Source of the DNA: Lachnospiraceae bacterium UBA7225
GTDB lineage: Bacteria > Bacillota > Clostridia > Lachnospirales > Lachnospiraceae
Direction of reading: 5' to 3'
Assembly (NCBI GenBank): GCA_002473385.1
Contig: DKTR01000071.1
Location: 564-27,809, forward strand
DNA length: 27,246 bases
Positions 14,673-22,422 of this stretch are shown in pieces. The translations under genes were made by a program, and so were the position numbers. The notes beneath the pieces are model-generated. The model saw only the letters and a program-made list of their open reading frames with translations. It made no database searches and was not told the DNA's origin. Within the stretch, counting starts at the first letter, position 1. Each line of letters starts with the position of its first letter.

Positions 14673-15578
14673 TTAACCTTTTACTGCGCCCATAGTAATT
14701 CCCTTGGTGAAGTATTTCTGGAAAATGAGAAATACCACGATAATCGGAACCGCTGCCAGCGCAGCACCCGCCATGATCAGACCGAAATCCGTGGAGTTCT
14801 CCGCCTGCATGCGCGCGATACCAAGTGAAATAGTCGCATTTTCTGTGCTTGACAGCATTATCAGCTGCATGAAATAGTCGTTCCAGGAATTGATGAACGT
14901 AAAGATTGCCAGCGCACCGATACCCGGTTTTATCATCGGCAACGCAATATTTGTGAATGTCTTCCACTCACTCGCGCCGTCAATACGCGCAGCCTCCATC
15001 ATCTCTCCCGGTATACCTTCCGCAAACTGCTTAATCAAAAATACGCCGAACGGCCAGCCAACAATCGGGAAAATAACTGCCCAGATCGTATTGTACAGAT
15101 TAAGTGCCGACATTTCACGAAGCAGCGGAATCAGAATAACCTGCTTAGGCAGCGCCATCGCACAAACGATCAGAGAAAATAATATGGTTCTGCCGATAAA
15201 ACGCTTCTTTGCCAGCGCATAACCAGCCATCGCCGAAGTTGCACAGGTAAGGATCATGGAAACAACCGCCATAAATATGGTGTTCATCAGCCAGCGGATA
15301 GATGCCGGAACCGTCGGTCCCGCAAACGTGATGCCGGTAAATGGAATACCAATCGACCATAACGGGGCTCTCTGCTTACTAAACAGCTTCTGATAATTGT
15401 CCATTACCCACTCGGAAGGTATCCACTGCGGGGTTGTGGAGTTGATTGCTTTTGCCGTCTTAAAGGAGCCGGTAATGATCCAGTAAAGCGGAAATGCAAA
15501 GGCAATCGCTAAAAGAATAATCACTGCTATAGACAAAATCTTGTAGCATTTTGAACGTACTGTCATTGTCTTTTTCAT
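14673..15578 (-). CDS. ABC sugar importer permease, MalG type (probable sialic acid importer)
   Basis: A 301-residue CUT1 permease with six membrane helices, EAA loop EAARIDGASEWKTFTNIALP and C-terminus GITMGAVKG. The start at 15578 has AGGGGAGG eight bases upstream. The longer frame to 15671 overlaps the upstream permease gene and is not family-like. It lies 16 bp after the partner permease and ends before a strong terminator. Its position next to nanE/nanK/nanA suggests uptake of sialic acid or a derivative, but the sequence itself does not show the substrate. Confidence 0.85.
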   Translation of the reverse strand: MKKTMTVRSKCYKILSIAVIILLAIAFAFPLYWIITGSFKTAKAINSTTPQWIPSEWVMDNYQKLFSKQRAPLWSIGIPFTGITFAGPTVPASIRWLMNTIFMAVVSMILTCATSAMAGYALAKKRFIGRTILFSLIVCAMALPKQVILIPLLREMSALNLYNTIWAVIFPIVGWPFGVFLIKQFAEGIPGEMMEAARIDGASEWKTFTNIALPMIKPGIGALAIFTFINSWNDYFMQLIMLSSTENATISLGIARMQAENSTDFGLIMAGAALAAVPIIVVFLIFQKYFTKGITMGAVKG

Positions 15579-15594
15579 TCTCCGGACCTCCCCT

Positions 15595-16509
15595 CTAATC
15601 TGACTGCGCCATCTTAAACTGAGCAGCAGATAGTACAGCAATAATGATTGCCAGCACAACACCCATCGCATTGCCGTAACCGTAGCGGTACAGCTTGAAC
15701 GCAGTGTGATAGATATAGTACATGATCGTATCGGTGCTATGGTTCGGTCCGCCGCTTGTTAAAAGCTGGATCAGCGCGAAGCACTGGAAGCTGTTGATGG
15801 TCGTGATAACAAGAATATAAAGCGTGGTCGGCATAATCTGCGGCCATTTAATTCTCCAGAAGCATTGCATCCTGTTCGCTCCGTCTACCTCGGCAGCCTC
15901 TACCAGAGAAGCATCTACGTTATTCAGCGCAGACACATAAAGCACAATTGGCTGTCCCACAGAAGTGGTGAGCAGGATTAGGATAATACATCCAAGGGCA
16001 AACCTTTCGTCGCCAAGCCAGTTGATATTCTTATCTATCAGTCCAAGCCCCTTGCCAACGTAATTGAAAATACCGTAGTAATTGTTGTACATCCATTTCC
16101 ATACTACCGCAACTGCCACGGAACCTGTAACAACCGGAAGATAAAATACACATCTGAGCAGGGAACAGAAGGGTCCCTTCAGATCATAGATAATCGAGCT
16201 TACCCACAGGGAAAAGATGCAGGTTACCGGAACGGAAACAACTACAATAATAATTGTATTCCACAACGCCCGCAGGAACACGCCATCCTGGAACAGCTCT
16301 ATGTAGTTTCCCAGTCCGACAAAGATATCCGCCCGGTTCATTGTGGAATCAAAAAAACTGGTAATTACGCACTGAATCATTGGATAAATAACAAATCCAA
16401 CAAAAAACACCAGATTCGGCAGCATAAACGCATAGCCCGCAATTGTCTCTCTGCGCACCAGCGCTCTGCTCATGCTGTATCCGGTAGTTTTCTTTGCTTT
16501 ACCGGCCAT
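15595..16509 (-). CDS. ABC sugar importer permease, MalF type (probable sialic acid importer)
   Basis: A 304-residue permease of the short MalF type, with membrane segments starting at FMLPNLVFFVGFVIYP, EAA loop LVEAAEVDGANRMQCFWRIK and no N-terminal extension (contrast the gene at 6231-7688). GGGGGAGG lies six bases before the ATG at 16509. A hairpin (16544-16574) separates it from the binding-protein gene. It forms the channel with the downstream MalG-type protein; the ATPase must come from elsewhere. Confidence 0.85.
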   Translation of the reverse strand: MAGKAKKTTGYSMSRALVRRETIAGYAFMLPNLVFFVGFVIYPMIQCVITSFFDSTMNRADIFVGLGNYIELFQDGVFLRALWNTIIIVVVSVPVTCIFSLWVSSIIYDLKGPFCSLLRCVFYLPVVTGSVAVAVVWKWMYNNYYGIFNYVGKGLGLIDKNINWLGDERFALGCIILILLTTSVGQPIVLYVSALNNVDASLVEAAEVDGANRMQCFWRIKWPQIMPTTLYILVITTINSFQCFALIQLLTSGGPNHSTDTIMYYIYHTAFKLYRYGYGNAMGVVLAIIIAVLSAAQFKMAQSD

Positions 16510-16543
16510 GATTGCCTCCCCCTTTCTCTTTTTAAACGAAACA

Positions 16544-16574
16544 CACCCTTCCCGCGCGCAAAGCAGGAAGGGTG
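16544..16574 (-). repeat. Hairpin between binding-protein and permease genes (second importer)
   Basis: Perfect 9-bp arms CACCCTTCC (16544-16552) and GGAAGGGTG (16566-16574) with a 13-nt loop. On the minus strand it is followed by TGTTTCGTTT, a poor T-run, so partial termination or mRNA protection is likely, giving more binding protein than permease. Confidence 0.65.
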
Positions 16575-16640
16575 CACGAGTTCTGAATTTTATTCATCTG
16601 CCATCCAGATAAAAATGCTGCAAGTTCAGGAAGTTTCTTT

Positions 16641-17897
16641 TTATTTTCCTGCTGCTGCGTTTGCTGTGGTCTGGAAATCTGCAACTGCAGTAGCTACATC
16701 CGCGCCAGTGCCGATCTGCTGCAGCATGTTCCACCATGCAGTACGAGCCTCAGCCCATCCGCCAACTACCTGATAGTAGTCACCCATGTACTGGATGAAG
16801 GTTGCATATTCTGTCATCAGATCATTGCCTTCGTAAATGTTTCCAAGATCCTTCACCGGCCAATATGTAGAAGCCTTTACGCTGTCCGCCGCAATGGACT
16901 CATCATTTGCCATGAAATCGATAAAGGTCTTAGCTGCTGCGATCTTAGCCTCGTCGCCATTGTTGAAGATACCAAATCCCCAGATGCCGCCGCAAAGCTT
17001 CGGTTCGCCCGTTTCAGACGGGAATGCCATCGGAAGTACGTCGAAGTCGATGATTTCTGCATTGTTCTTTTCCTGTGCAACGTTCCAGCAGAATGCCATT
17101 GCCAGTGTGCCGTTGCAGAAGAGCTGGATTTCGTCGCCGCCTGCGATGGAAGCGTCAAAGTTGATGCCGTCCGTGTCAGCCAGAAGCTGGAGAGCCTTAA
17201 CGTTCTCTTCGCTGTCCAATGTGTAAGCAGTATGATCTTCATTTGTGAAGGTGCCGCCATACAGGTTGTTTACCAGTGCACGTGTACCCTGGTCGCCGCC
17301 CTGTCCGCTGCAGTATACTGCGCCAACCGGATCCTGTCCGCTCTCATAAACTGCTTTCACAGCATTCAGAAAACCTTCGGTCGTCCATGTACGTGTCTCC
17401 TCATCAAGATACTGGAGTGCGTCTGCCGCCTCGAATACGTCTCTGTTGATCGCCATAGTGTGCGCTGTCATACAAAGCGGATACTCATAGTATACACCGT
17501 CATTGCTCTTGCAGGCATTTTCCACAGAATCGTAGATCGCTTCTTTTGCTTCGTCTGTCCAGAGATCTGCCAGGTCTACCATCAGCCCCTTAGCGCCCCA
17601 GTTTGCCACCAGACGCTCCGGTCCTTCAAAAACGATATCCGGTGCCTGTCCGCCTTCGATTGCGGTATTCACCTGATCATCGCCGTTTGTGTAGTCCAGG
17701 TATTCTACTTTTACATTAATTTCCGGGTGTACCTCGTTGAACTTTGCAATCAGACCATCCATGACTTCCGCGTTTCCCCAGTCTCCAACCGGATACGTCC
17801 ACATAGTGATGTCTGTTGTTTCTCCTTCAGCAAATGCAGTTGCAGACAATGCCATCGTTCCAACAAGTGCAAGTGCCAAGATTCTACGGAATTTCAT
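16641..17897 (-). CDS. Extracellular sugar-binding protein (probable sialic acid receptor)
   Basis: A 418-residue family 1 solute-binding protein. The signal peptide MKFRRILALALVGTMALSAT is followed by AFA before EGETTDITMWTYP, a type I site without a lipobox cysteine, so membrane anchoring is not evident. Typical SBP_bac_1 stretches include APDIVFEGPERLVANWGAKG and an inner GTLAMAFCWNVAQ. The start at 17897 has GGAGGGCG upstream. It has its own promoter (17971-17999) with an inverted repeat in the leader. Because the nan genes lie directly upstream on the same strand, sialic acid or 2,7-anhydro-sialic acid is the likely ligand. Another N-acyl sugar cannot be excluded. Confidence 0.85.
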   Translation of the reverse strand: MKFRRILALALVGTMALSATAFAEGETTDITMWTYPVGDWGNAEVMDGLIAKFNEVHPEINVKVEYLDYTNGDDQVNTAIEGGQAPDIVFEGPERLVANWGAKGLMVDLADLWTDEAKEAIYDSVENACKSNDGVYYEYPLCMTAHTMAINRDVFEAADALQYLDEETRTWTTEGFLNAVKAVYESGQDPVGAVYCSGQGGDQGTRALVNNLYGGTFTNEDHTAYTLDSEENVKALQLLADTDGINFDASIAGGDEIQLFCNGTLAMAFCWNVAQEKNNAEIIDFDVLPMAFPSETGEPKLCGGIWGFGIFNNGDEAKIAAAKTFIDFMANDESIAADSVKASTYWPVKDLGNIYEGNDLMTEYATFIQYMGDYYQVVGGWAEARTAWWNMLQQIGTGADVATAVADFQTTANAAAGK

Positions 17898-17926
17898 ATA
17901 TAACGCCCTCCTTTAAATATTGGAAC

Positions 17927-17946
17927 GAACAGGAGCACCCCTGTTC
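17927..17946 (-). promoter_or_regulatory. Inverted repeat in the leader of the second importer
   Basis: GAACAGG (17927-17933) and CCTGTTC (17940-17946) form perfect 7-bp arms with a 6-nt gap. They lie between the predicted transcription start near 17964 and the ribosome site. It could be an operator or an RNA hairpin. It does not resemble the LacI-2 site. Confidence 0.5.
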
Positions 17947-17970
17947 ATTCTTTATAAATGTTGTAACTAT

Positions 17971-17999
17971 ATACTACATTTCTTTGGGCAATTTGTCAA
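17971..17999 (-). promoter_or_regulatory. Promoter of the second importer operon
   Basis: A perfect TTGACA (17994-17999) is followed after 17 bp by TAGTAT (17971-17976) on the minus strand, about 75 bp before the binding-protein start. Confidence 0.7.
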
Positions 18000-18010
18000 T
18001 ACATTTTTTC

Positions 18011-18047
18011 AAAATTTTTTCATTATTTTATTTTATGAAAAATTTTT
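18011..18047 (-). repeat. AT-only inverted repeat after the esterase gene
   Basis: AAAATTTTTTCAT (18011-18023) and ATGAAAAATTTTT (18035-18047) are near-perfect complements with an 11-nt AT loop, overlapping the esterase stop. It may act as a weak terminator or as an AT-rich upstream element for the promoter at 17994. Evidence is structural only. Confidence 0.35.
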
Positions 18048-18687
18048 ACAAAATCTCGGGGATTTTTTTCAGCAGCGCCTGTGCGAGCTGCCTGTGCCCT
18101 TCTTCCGTCAGATGCATATAATCAGTCTGGTTGGGTCCCACAGAAATTACCTTATTCGCGTCCAGATAATGACATCCCATCATCTCCGCAATCTGCTGAT
18201 ACTGCGCTGCAAGCTCTTCTGATTTTTCCGCACAGCCTCTTCCCATCGTCAGCGCTACCTCGGTGTCTGCATATTCCCTGCCAATATTCTGCGGCGTAAC
18301 CACCAGAATATCCGGCTTTCCATCACGCCAGCAGTCCGTCGTAGCGATTGCCTTGGCAATCAGGCGCTTCAGTCCAAGCGCAATGCACGCTGCTGAGGAA
18401 CCAAACCGTTCTTTTGTATCATTTGTTCCCAGCATGATAATCAGCAGATCCACCGGCTCATGACTCATCAGACAGGGGTAAATATAGTCCAGACCATTTA
18501 AGCCCTCGTGAATGGGATCTGTAAAACAGGTCGTGCGGCCGCTCAGCCCCTCCTCAAGCACCAGATAGTCTTCGCCCAGCCCTTTCTGCAGAAGCTGCGT
18601 CCATCTCTGGTTTTCATCAAATCTGCCGTTGTCCGACGCACGATAGCCATGCGTATTAGAATCCCCAAAGCATACAATATGTTTCAT
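18046..18687 (-). CDS. SGNH/GDSL esterase, candidate sialate O-acetylesterase
   Basis: A 213-residue cytosolic SGNH hydrolase. Block I CFGDSNTHGY (nucleophile S10), an EEGLSGRTT glycine block (G47-G50), block III LGTND (N89) and block V DYMHLTEEGH (D189, H192) are intact. The pattern ERF/RW...EEGLSGRTT...NG resembles the arylesterase/acyltransferase branch that includes MsAcT of Mycobacterium. It has no signal peptide. The start at 18687 has GGAGG nine bases upstream and lies 1 bp after the nanE stop, so it is coupled to sialic acid breakdown. Removal of O-acetyl groups from imported sialic acid is the natural reading, but this is inference. Confidence 0.85.
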   Translation of the reverse strand: MKHIVCFGDSNTHGYRASDNGRFDENQRWTQLLQKGLGEDYLVLEEGLSGRTTCFTDPIHEGLNGLDYIYPCLMSHEPVDLLIIMLGTNDTKERFGSSAACIALGLKRLIAKAIATTDCWRDGKPDILVVTPQNIGREYADTEVALTMGRGCAEKSEELAAQYQQIAEMMGCHYLDANKVISVGPNQTDYMHLTEEGHRQLAQALLKKIPEIL

Positions 18688-18688
18688 T

Positions 18689-19387
18689 CTATCTTGCCTC
18701 CACTGCCTTGATAAATCTCTGCGCGATCTCCAGCGGACGGGTGATTGCTCCGCCAACTACTACGGCAAACGCGCCGGCATCCAGCATCTGAACCGCCTGC
18801 TCCGGAGAGTGTACTCTTCCCTCGCCGATCACCGGAATGTCCAGCTCTGCGGAGAGCCTCTTCACCAGTTCATAATCCGGTCCGTCAAGCTTCGGAGAAT
18901 AGCTGGTATAGCCGCTCATGGTTGTGCCGACGATATCCATGCCGAGTTTCCATGCACGGACACCCTCTTCATAGGTAGAGATATCCGCCATCAAAATTGC
19001 TTCCGGATATTTTGCGCGAACTTCCCGGATAAATTCGCTGATTGTTTTTCCGTCGCCGCGCTTCTGGTCGGTGCAGTCCAGCGCGATGATATCGGAGCCT
19101 GCCGCCGCAAGCTCATCCACTTCCTTCATGGTCGGCGTAATGTAGCTCTCAAATCCATCATATTTCACTTTTATCAGTCCGATCACCGGCAGCCCGGTCT
19201 CTTCTTTAATGGCTTCCACATCGCGGATGCTGCTGGTGCGGATCGCCGGTGTCCCCGCCTGCTTTGCCGCCCTCGCCATCAGATACATAATGGATTTTTC
19301 CTCCACATACAACGGCTCTCCCGGGATTGCCTGGCAGGATACAATTACCTTTCCTTTAATTTTCGCAAAGAGTTCTTCTTTTTTCAT
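18689..19387 (-). CDS. nanE: N-acetylmannosamine-6-phosphate 2-epimerase
   Basis: Converts ManNAc-6-P to GlcNAc-6-P, in the cytoplasm, after NanA and NanK. A 232-residue TIM barrel with family motifs IVSCQAIPGEPLY (17-29), GLIKVKY, DIIALDCTDQKR, ILMADISTYEEG, GTTMSGYTSYS and PVIGEGRVHSPEQA, followed by AFAVVVGGAITRP. The catalytic lysine in LIKVKYDG and the acidic residue in ALDCT are present. The ATG at 19387 has GGGAGGG upstream. The frame continuing to 19453 lies inside nanK and is rejected. It lies 13 bp after nanK and 1 bp before the esterase gene. Confidence 0.93.
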   Translation of the reverse strand: MKKEELFAKIKGKVIVSCQAIPGEPLYVEEKSIMYLMARAAKQAGTPAIRTSSIRDVEAIKEETGLPVIGLIKVKYDGFESYITPTMKEVDELAAAGSDIIALDCTDQKRGDGKTISEFIREVRAKYPEAILMADISTYEEGVRAWKLGMDIVGTTMSGYTSYSPKLDGPDYELVKRLSAELDIPVIGEGRVHSPEQAVQMLDAGAFAVVVGGAITRPLEIAQRFIKAVEAR

Positions 19388-19400
19388 GAAATTACCCTCC

Positions 19401-20285
19401 CTATCTTTTTTCGTGCAGTACGGACGCGCCGAGCATCCCCGCACGATTTCCAAGCTCCGCTTTTCTTAACTGCACACCGCGGAAGCTCGGCATAATATTT
19501 TCATATAACCGTTCTCTGATTTTTTCCAGCACACAGGGCTGCTCCAGCACCCCGCCGCCCAGGATCACGCCGCCTGGATTCAGCATATGGATGATTGTAA
19601 TCAGACCATACACGATTTCCCCAACCCACGCATCAATGACAGCCGCCACCGCCGGCTCCTCTTTTCTTGCAAAAATGGCGCGTCCGTTCGTAAGCGACGC
19701 ATCCAGTTCTCTGGCGCGCTCCACAAGTGCAGTTGCAGAAGCATATTTTTCATAGCATCCGCTGAAAAAGCCCTGCCCGGGGTCCCGCTTTTCAGGATGC
19801 GTGACCACCGCTCCAAACTCTCCCGCGGAAAAGCTGCTGCCAGAGTACAGCTTTCCTCCAAGGAACAGTGCCCCGCCGACACCGGTTCCATAGGTAAGGC
19901 AGACAAAATCCCGCAGTCCTCTCCCCGCGCCAAACACCGCTTCCCCAAGCGCCGCCGCATTTACGTCATTTTCCACGGCCGTCGGGACCTGAAATTTTTC
20001 TTCCATCCTGTCCTTAAGGCGCATACCGGTATAACCGGGAATATTTTCATTAGCCCAGATAATACTGCCCTGCACCGGATCTACCTGCCCCGCTGTACTG
20101 ATGCCAATTCTGGAAAATGCATGCTCCTGCCGGTACGCTCCTATAATCTCCTGCGCGCGTGCTGTGACGTGTTCGCCTCCAAGCTTCGCCTCTGTAGGAA
20201 ATTCCCTGACAGCATCCAGCTTTCCTTCCTCACAGATACCGGCTTTAATCGTTGTCCCGCCGATATCCAGCACCATTATTTTCAT
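19401..20285 (-). CDS. nanK: ROK-family N-acetylmannosamine kinase
   Basis: Phosphorylates ManNAc with ATP. A 294-residue ROK protein with phosphate motif DIGGTTIKAG (7-16), catalytic aspartate D107 in ENDVNAAALGEAVFGAG and TYGTGVGGALFLGGKLYSG (131-149). The usual ROK zinc motif CxCGxxGCxE is degenerate: the region reads HPEKRDPGQGFFSGCYEKYAS with only C177 left. Kinases lacking this zinc site exist, so activity is still likely. The start at 20285 has GGGAGGAAAAT directly upstream; the longer frame to 20375 enters nanA. Between nanA and nanE, ManNAc is the expected substrate, though ROK specificity cannot be read from sequence alone. Confidence 0.88.
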   Translation of the reverse strand: MKIMVLDIGGTTIKAGICEEGKLDAVREFPTEAKLGGEHVTARAQEIIGAYRQEHAFSRIGISTAGQVDPVQGSIIWANENIPGYTGMRLKDRMEEKFQVPTAVENDVNAAALGEAVFGAGRGLRDFVCLTYGTGVGGALFLGGKLYSGSSFSAGEFGAVVTHPEKRDPGQGFFSGCYEKYASATALVERARELDASLTNGRAIFARKEEPAVAAVIDAWVGEIVYGLITIIHMLNPGGVILGGGVLEQPCVLEKIRERLYENIMPSFRGVQLRKAELGNRAGMLGASVLHEKR

Positions 20286-20317
20286 ATTTTCCTCCCATGC
20301 CGCATCCGGCACAGCCA

Positions 20318-20347
20318 GCAGCCGGGAAAAGCAGATATTCCGGCTGC
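20318..20347 (-). repeat. Hairpin between nanA and nanK
   Basis: Perfect 8-bp arms GCAGCCGG (20318-20325) and CCGGCTGC (20340-20347) with a 14-nt loop in the 77-nt spacer. No T-run follows on the minus strand, so an mRNA processing or stability role is more likely than termination. Confidence 0.5.
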
Positions 20348-20362
20348 CTGCCCCTTTTTCTG

Positions 20363-21286
20363 TCAGCTCCGGCAAAATCTGTCCATTGCCTCATCAATCA
20401 TTTTCGCGCATTTTTCCACCTGCGGCATATCCTCCGGTATCAGCGACGGAAGCGGTTTACGCACGCCGCCAAGCTCCAGACCATCACGTATTTTCATAAT
20501 CTGCTTCATCACCGCATACAGGTTTCCATGGCAGGCGCACATCTCATAGATAATCTCATCTGCTGCATTCTGTACGTCCTGCGCCTCTTTGATTCTTCCC
20601 GTGTCCACCAGTTCCTTGATTTTCAGATACAGCTCCGGCATCACCGCATAGGTACCGCCGATTCCGCCGTCCGCACCGATAGCGAGACCGGAAACAAGCT
20701 GCTCATCAGGACCGTTGAACACAATAAATCCCTCGCCGCCTTCCATTTTAAACATCTGGATATCCTGCGTGGGCATAGAGCTGTTCTTTACAGCAACCAC
20801 CTTCGGATTCTTTCTCATTTCCCGGAAAAGCGGCATTGTCAGCGCTACACCTGCAAGCTGCGGGATATTGTAGATCACAAAATCCGTATTTGGCGCCGCA
20901 GCAGAAATATCATTCCAGTACTGCGCAATTGCGTACTCCGGCAGATGGAAATAAATGGGCGGGATCGCAGCGATCGCATCTACGCCGAGGCTCTCTGCGT
21001 GTCTCGCAAGTTCCTGACTCTCTGCCGTATTATTGCATGCAACATGTGCAATGACAGTCAGTTTTCCCTCCGCAGCTTTCATTACATGCTCCAGTGTCAG
21101 CTTTCTGTCTGCAACCGTCTGATAAATGCATTCTCCCGAGGAGCCGCCCACGTAAACGCCCTTTACGCCTTTTTTTACCAGATGGTGCGTCAGCGCCTCC
21201 ACCCGTTCTCCGTCTACCTCTCCGTTCGCATCATAGCAGGCATAGAACGCCGGAATGATGCCCTGGTACTTTCTGGCATTACTCAT
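20363..21286 (-). CDS. nanA: N-acetylneuraminate lyase
   Basis: Cleaves Neu5Ac to ManNAc and pyruvate through a lysine Schiff base. 307 residues of the DapA/NanA class I aldolase family. Visible are the pyruvate-binding loop GVYVGGSSGE (43-52), FVIYNIPQLAGV with catalytic tyrosine Y139, VVAVKNSS with Schiff-base lysine K167, and GFIVFNGPDEQLVSGLAIGADGGIGGTYA. YVGGSSGE and IYNIP favour NanA over DapA. The start at 21286 has AAGGAGAGGAAGGG upstream. It is the first gene of the nan operon, followed by nanK, nanE and an esterase, and divergent from an RpiR regulator. Confidence 0.9.
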   Translation of the reverse strand: MSNARKYQGIIPAFYACYDANGEVDGERVEALTHHLVKKGVKGVYVGGSSGECIYQTVADRKLTLEHVMKAAEGKLTVIAHVACNNTAESQELARHAESLGVDAIAAIPPIYFHLPEYAIAQYWNDISAAAPNTDFVIYNIPQLAGVALTMPLFREMRKNPKVVAVKNSSMPTQDIQMFKMEGGEGFIVFNGPDEQLVSGLAIGADGGIGGTYAVMPELYLKIKELVDTGRIKEAQDVQNAADEIIYEMCACHGNLYAVMKQIMKIRDGLELGGVRKPLPSLIPEDMPQVEKCAKMIDEAMDRFCRS

Positions 21287-21347
21287 ACAATCCCTTCCTC
21301 TCCTTATATTTATTATATCCGGGGGACATGTCGTCCCAGCTAACTGT

Positions 21348-21376
21348 ATTATACCTTATTGGAAAATTATTTTCAA
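21348..21376 (-). promoter_or_regulatory. Promoter of the nan operon
   Basis: On the minus strand TTGAAA (21371-21376), a 17-bp spacer and a perfect TATAAT (21348-21353), about 62 bp before nanA. Confidence 0.8.
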
Positions 21377-21386
21377 TAAAATAATT

Positions 21387-21403
21387 AATGAAATTTCATT
21401 TCA
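21387..21403. promoter_or_regulatory. Candidate RpiR operator between nanA and the regulator gene
   Basis: AATGAAATTTCATT (21387-21400) is a perfect 14-bp palindrome, overlapping TGAAA-5 nt-TTTCA (21389-21403), a layout seen at RpiR-type sites. It lies about 10 bp upstream of the nanA -35 box, between the two divergent promoters, so one bound dimer could control both. Confidence 0.55.
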
Positions 21404-21436
21404 CAAAACAATTTCAGACAATTCTTCACCCTTCTC

Positions 21437-21465
21437 TTGCAGATGAAAAAATTATACATTATAAT
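21437..21465 (+). promoter_or_regulatory. Promoter of the RpiR-NhaC-C39 operon
   Basis: TTGCAG (21437-21442), a 17-bp spacer and a perfect TATAAT (21460-21465) on the plus strand, 65 bp before the regulator start. Confidence 0.75.
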
Positions 21466-21530
21466 AAGAGAAATATTATCTGGAAATACAGAAAACTATA
21501 AACAAAAATATTATGAAAAGGGGGTCTGCT

Positions 21531-22388
21531 ATGTCTGCTAACATACTGGATCTGATCACTGAGCAATATCCTTCTCTTACACGCTCCGGTAAAAAGCTTG
21601 CTGATTATATCTTTGCCAACACAACAGAAACACAGTATCTATCTATTTCTTCGCTGGCAGAAAACAGCGGCGTATCCGAAGCTACTATTACACGCTTCTG
21701 CCGCAAGCTGGGACTTTCCGGCTACAATGATTTCAAGCTTGCCGTTGCAAAATCGGATTATGTGACAGATATGGGAGAACCAACCGGCTCGCTCTCTACC
21801 ATTACTTCCCGTGACAGCCTTCCAAGCATTTTTCAGAAGCTGCTGTCCGCAAATATTCTGTCTCTCACAGAAACCTATGATCTGCTGGACGAAAAAGAGA
21901 TTTCCAGGGCAGTTGATCTGCTCTACGGGGCCCGGCACGTTTACTGCTTCGGACACGGCAGCAGTTCCGTGATGGCAATGGAAGCATGGGCGCGGTTCAG
22001 CATGGCTTCCACGCAATTTATCCACATTGCGGACTCTCACATGCAGGTAATATCCACTGCGCTTGCCACTCCCGAGGACGTTATTCTGTTTTTCTCCTAT
22101 TCCGGCGCCACCCGGGATATGGAGGATATCATGAAAATCGCCCACAAGCGGAAAATTCCTGTAATCCTGGTCACACATTTTCCAAAATCACAGGCTGCCG
22201 CCTTTGCTGACGTGATTCTGCTGTGCGGCTACAATGAAAGTCCTCTGCAATCCGGCTCCATCCCGGCGAGAATGGGGCAAATGCTCATCATCGACTGCCT
22301 GTTTCACGGCTTTTGTCTGAAAAGCCCCGGCTTCTATGCGACAGCAAAGGCAACCACCGCTGAAGCAATTGCCAAAAAGCTTCTATAA
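21531..22388 (+). CDS. RpiR-family regulator with SIS domain, probable sialic acid regulator
   Basis: A 285-residue protein with an N-terminal RpiR helix-turn-helix (SISSLAENSGVSEATITRFC at 38-57, then RKLGLSGYNDFKL) and a SIS sugar-phosphate-binding domain from about 135 (HVYCFGHGSSSVMAMEAW, VILFFSYSGATRDMEDIM). I start at the ATG at 21531 because AAAAGGGGG precedes it; the upstream in-frame ATG at 21513 overlaps that site. Such regulators usually sense a phosphosugar, here plausibly ManNAc-6-P or GlcNAc-6-P. Divergence from nanA with a shared palindrome supports control of the nan operon. It is followed by an NhaC-family transporter gene 34 bp downstream. Confidence 0.9.
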   Translation: MSANILDLITEQYPSLTRSGKKLADYIFANTTETQYLSISSLAENSGVSEATITRFCRKLGLSGYNDFKLAVAKSDYVTDMGEPTGSLSTITSRDSLPSIFQKLLSANILSLTETYDLLDEKEISRAVDLLYGARHVYCFGHGSSSVMAMEAWARFSMASTQFIHIADSHMQVISTALATPEDVILFFSYSGATRDMEDIMKIAHKRKIPVILVTHFPKSQAAAFADVILLCGYNESPLQSGSIPARMGQMLIIDCLFHGFCLKSPGFYATAKATTAEAIAKKLL

Positions 22389-22422
22389 TAATAACATACA
22401 TATAAAATTAAAGGAGGATATT

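Noticed and set aside
20252..21343. Plus-strand ORF of 363 codons
   Set aside because: Antisense to nanA and to the nan promoter; a shadow of strong coding on the other strand.
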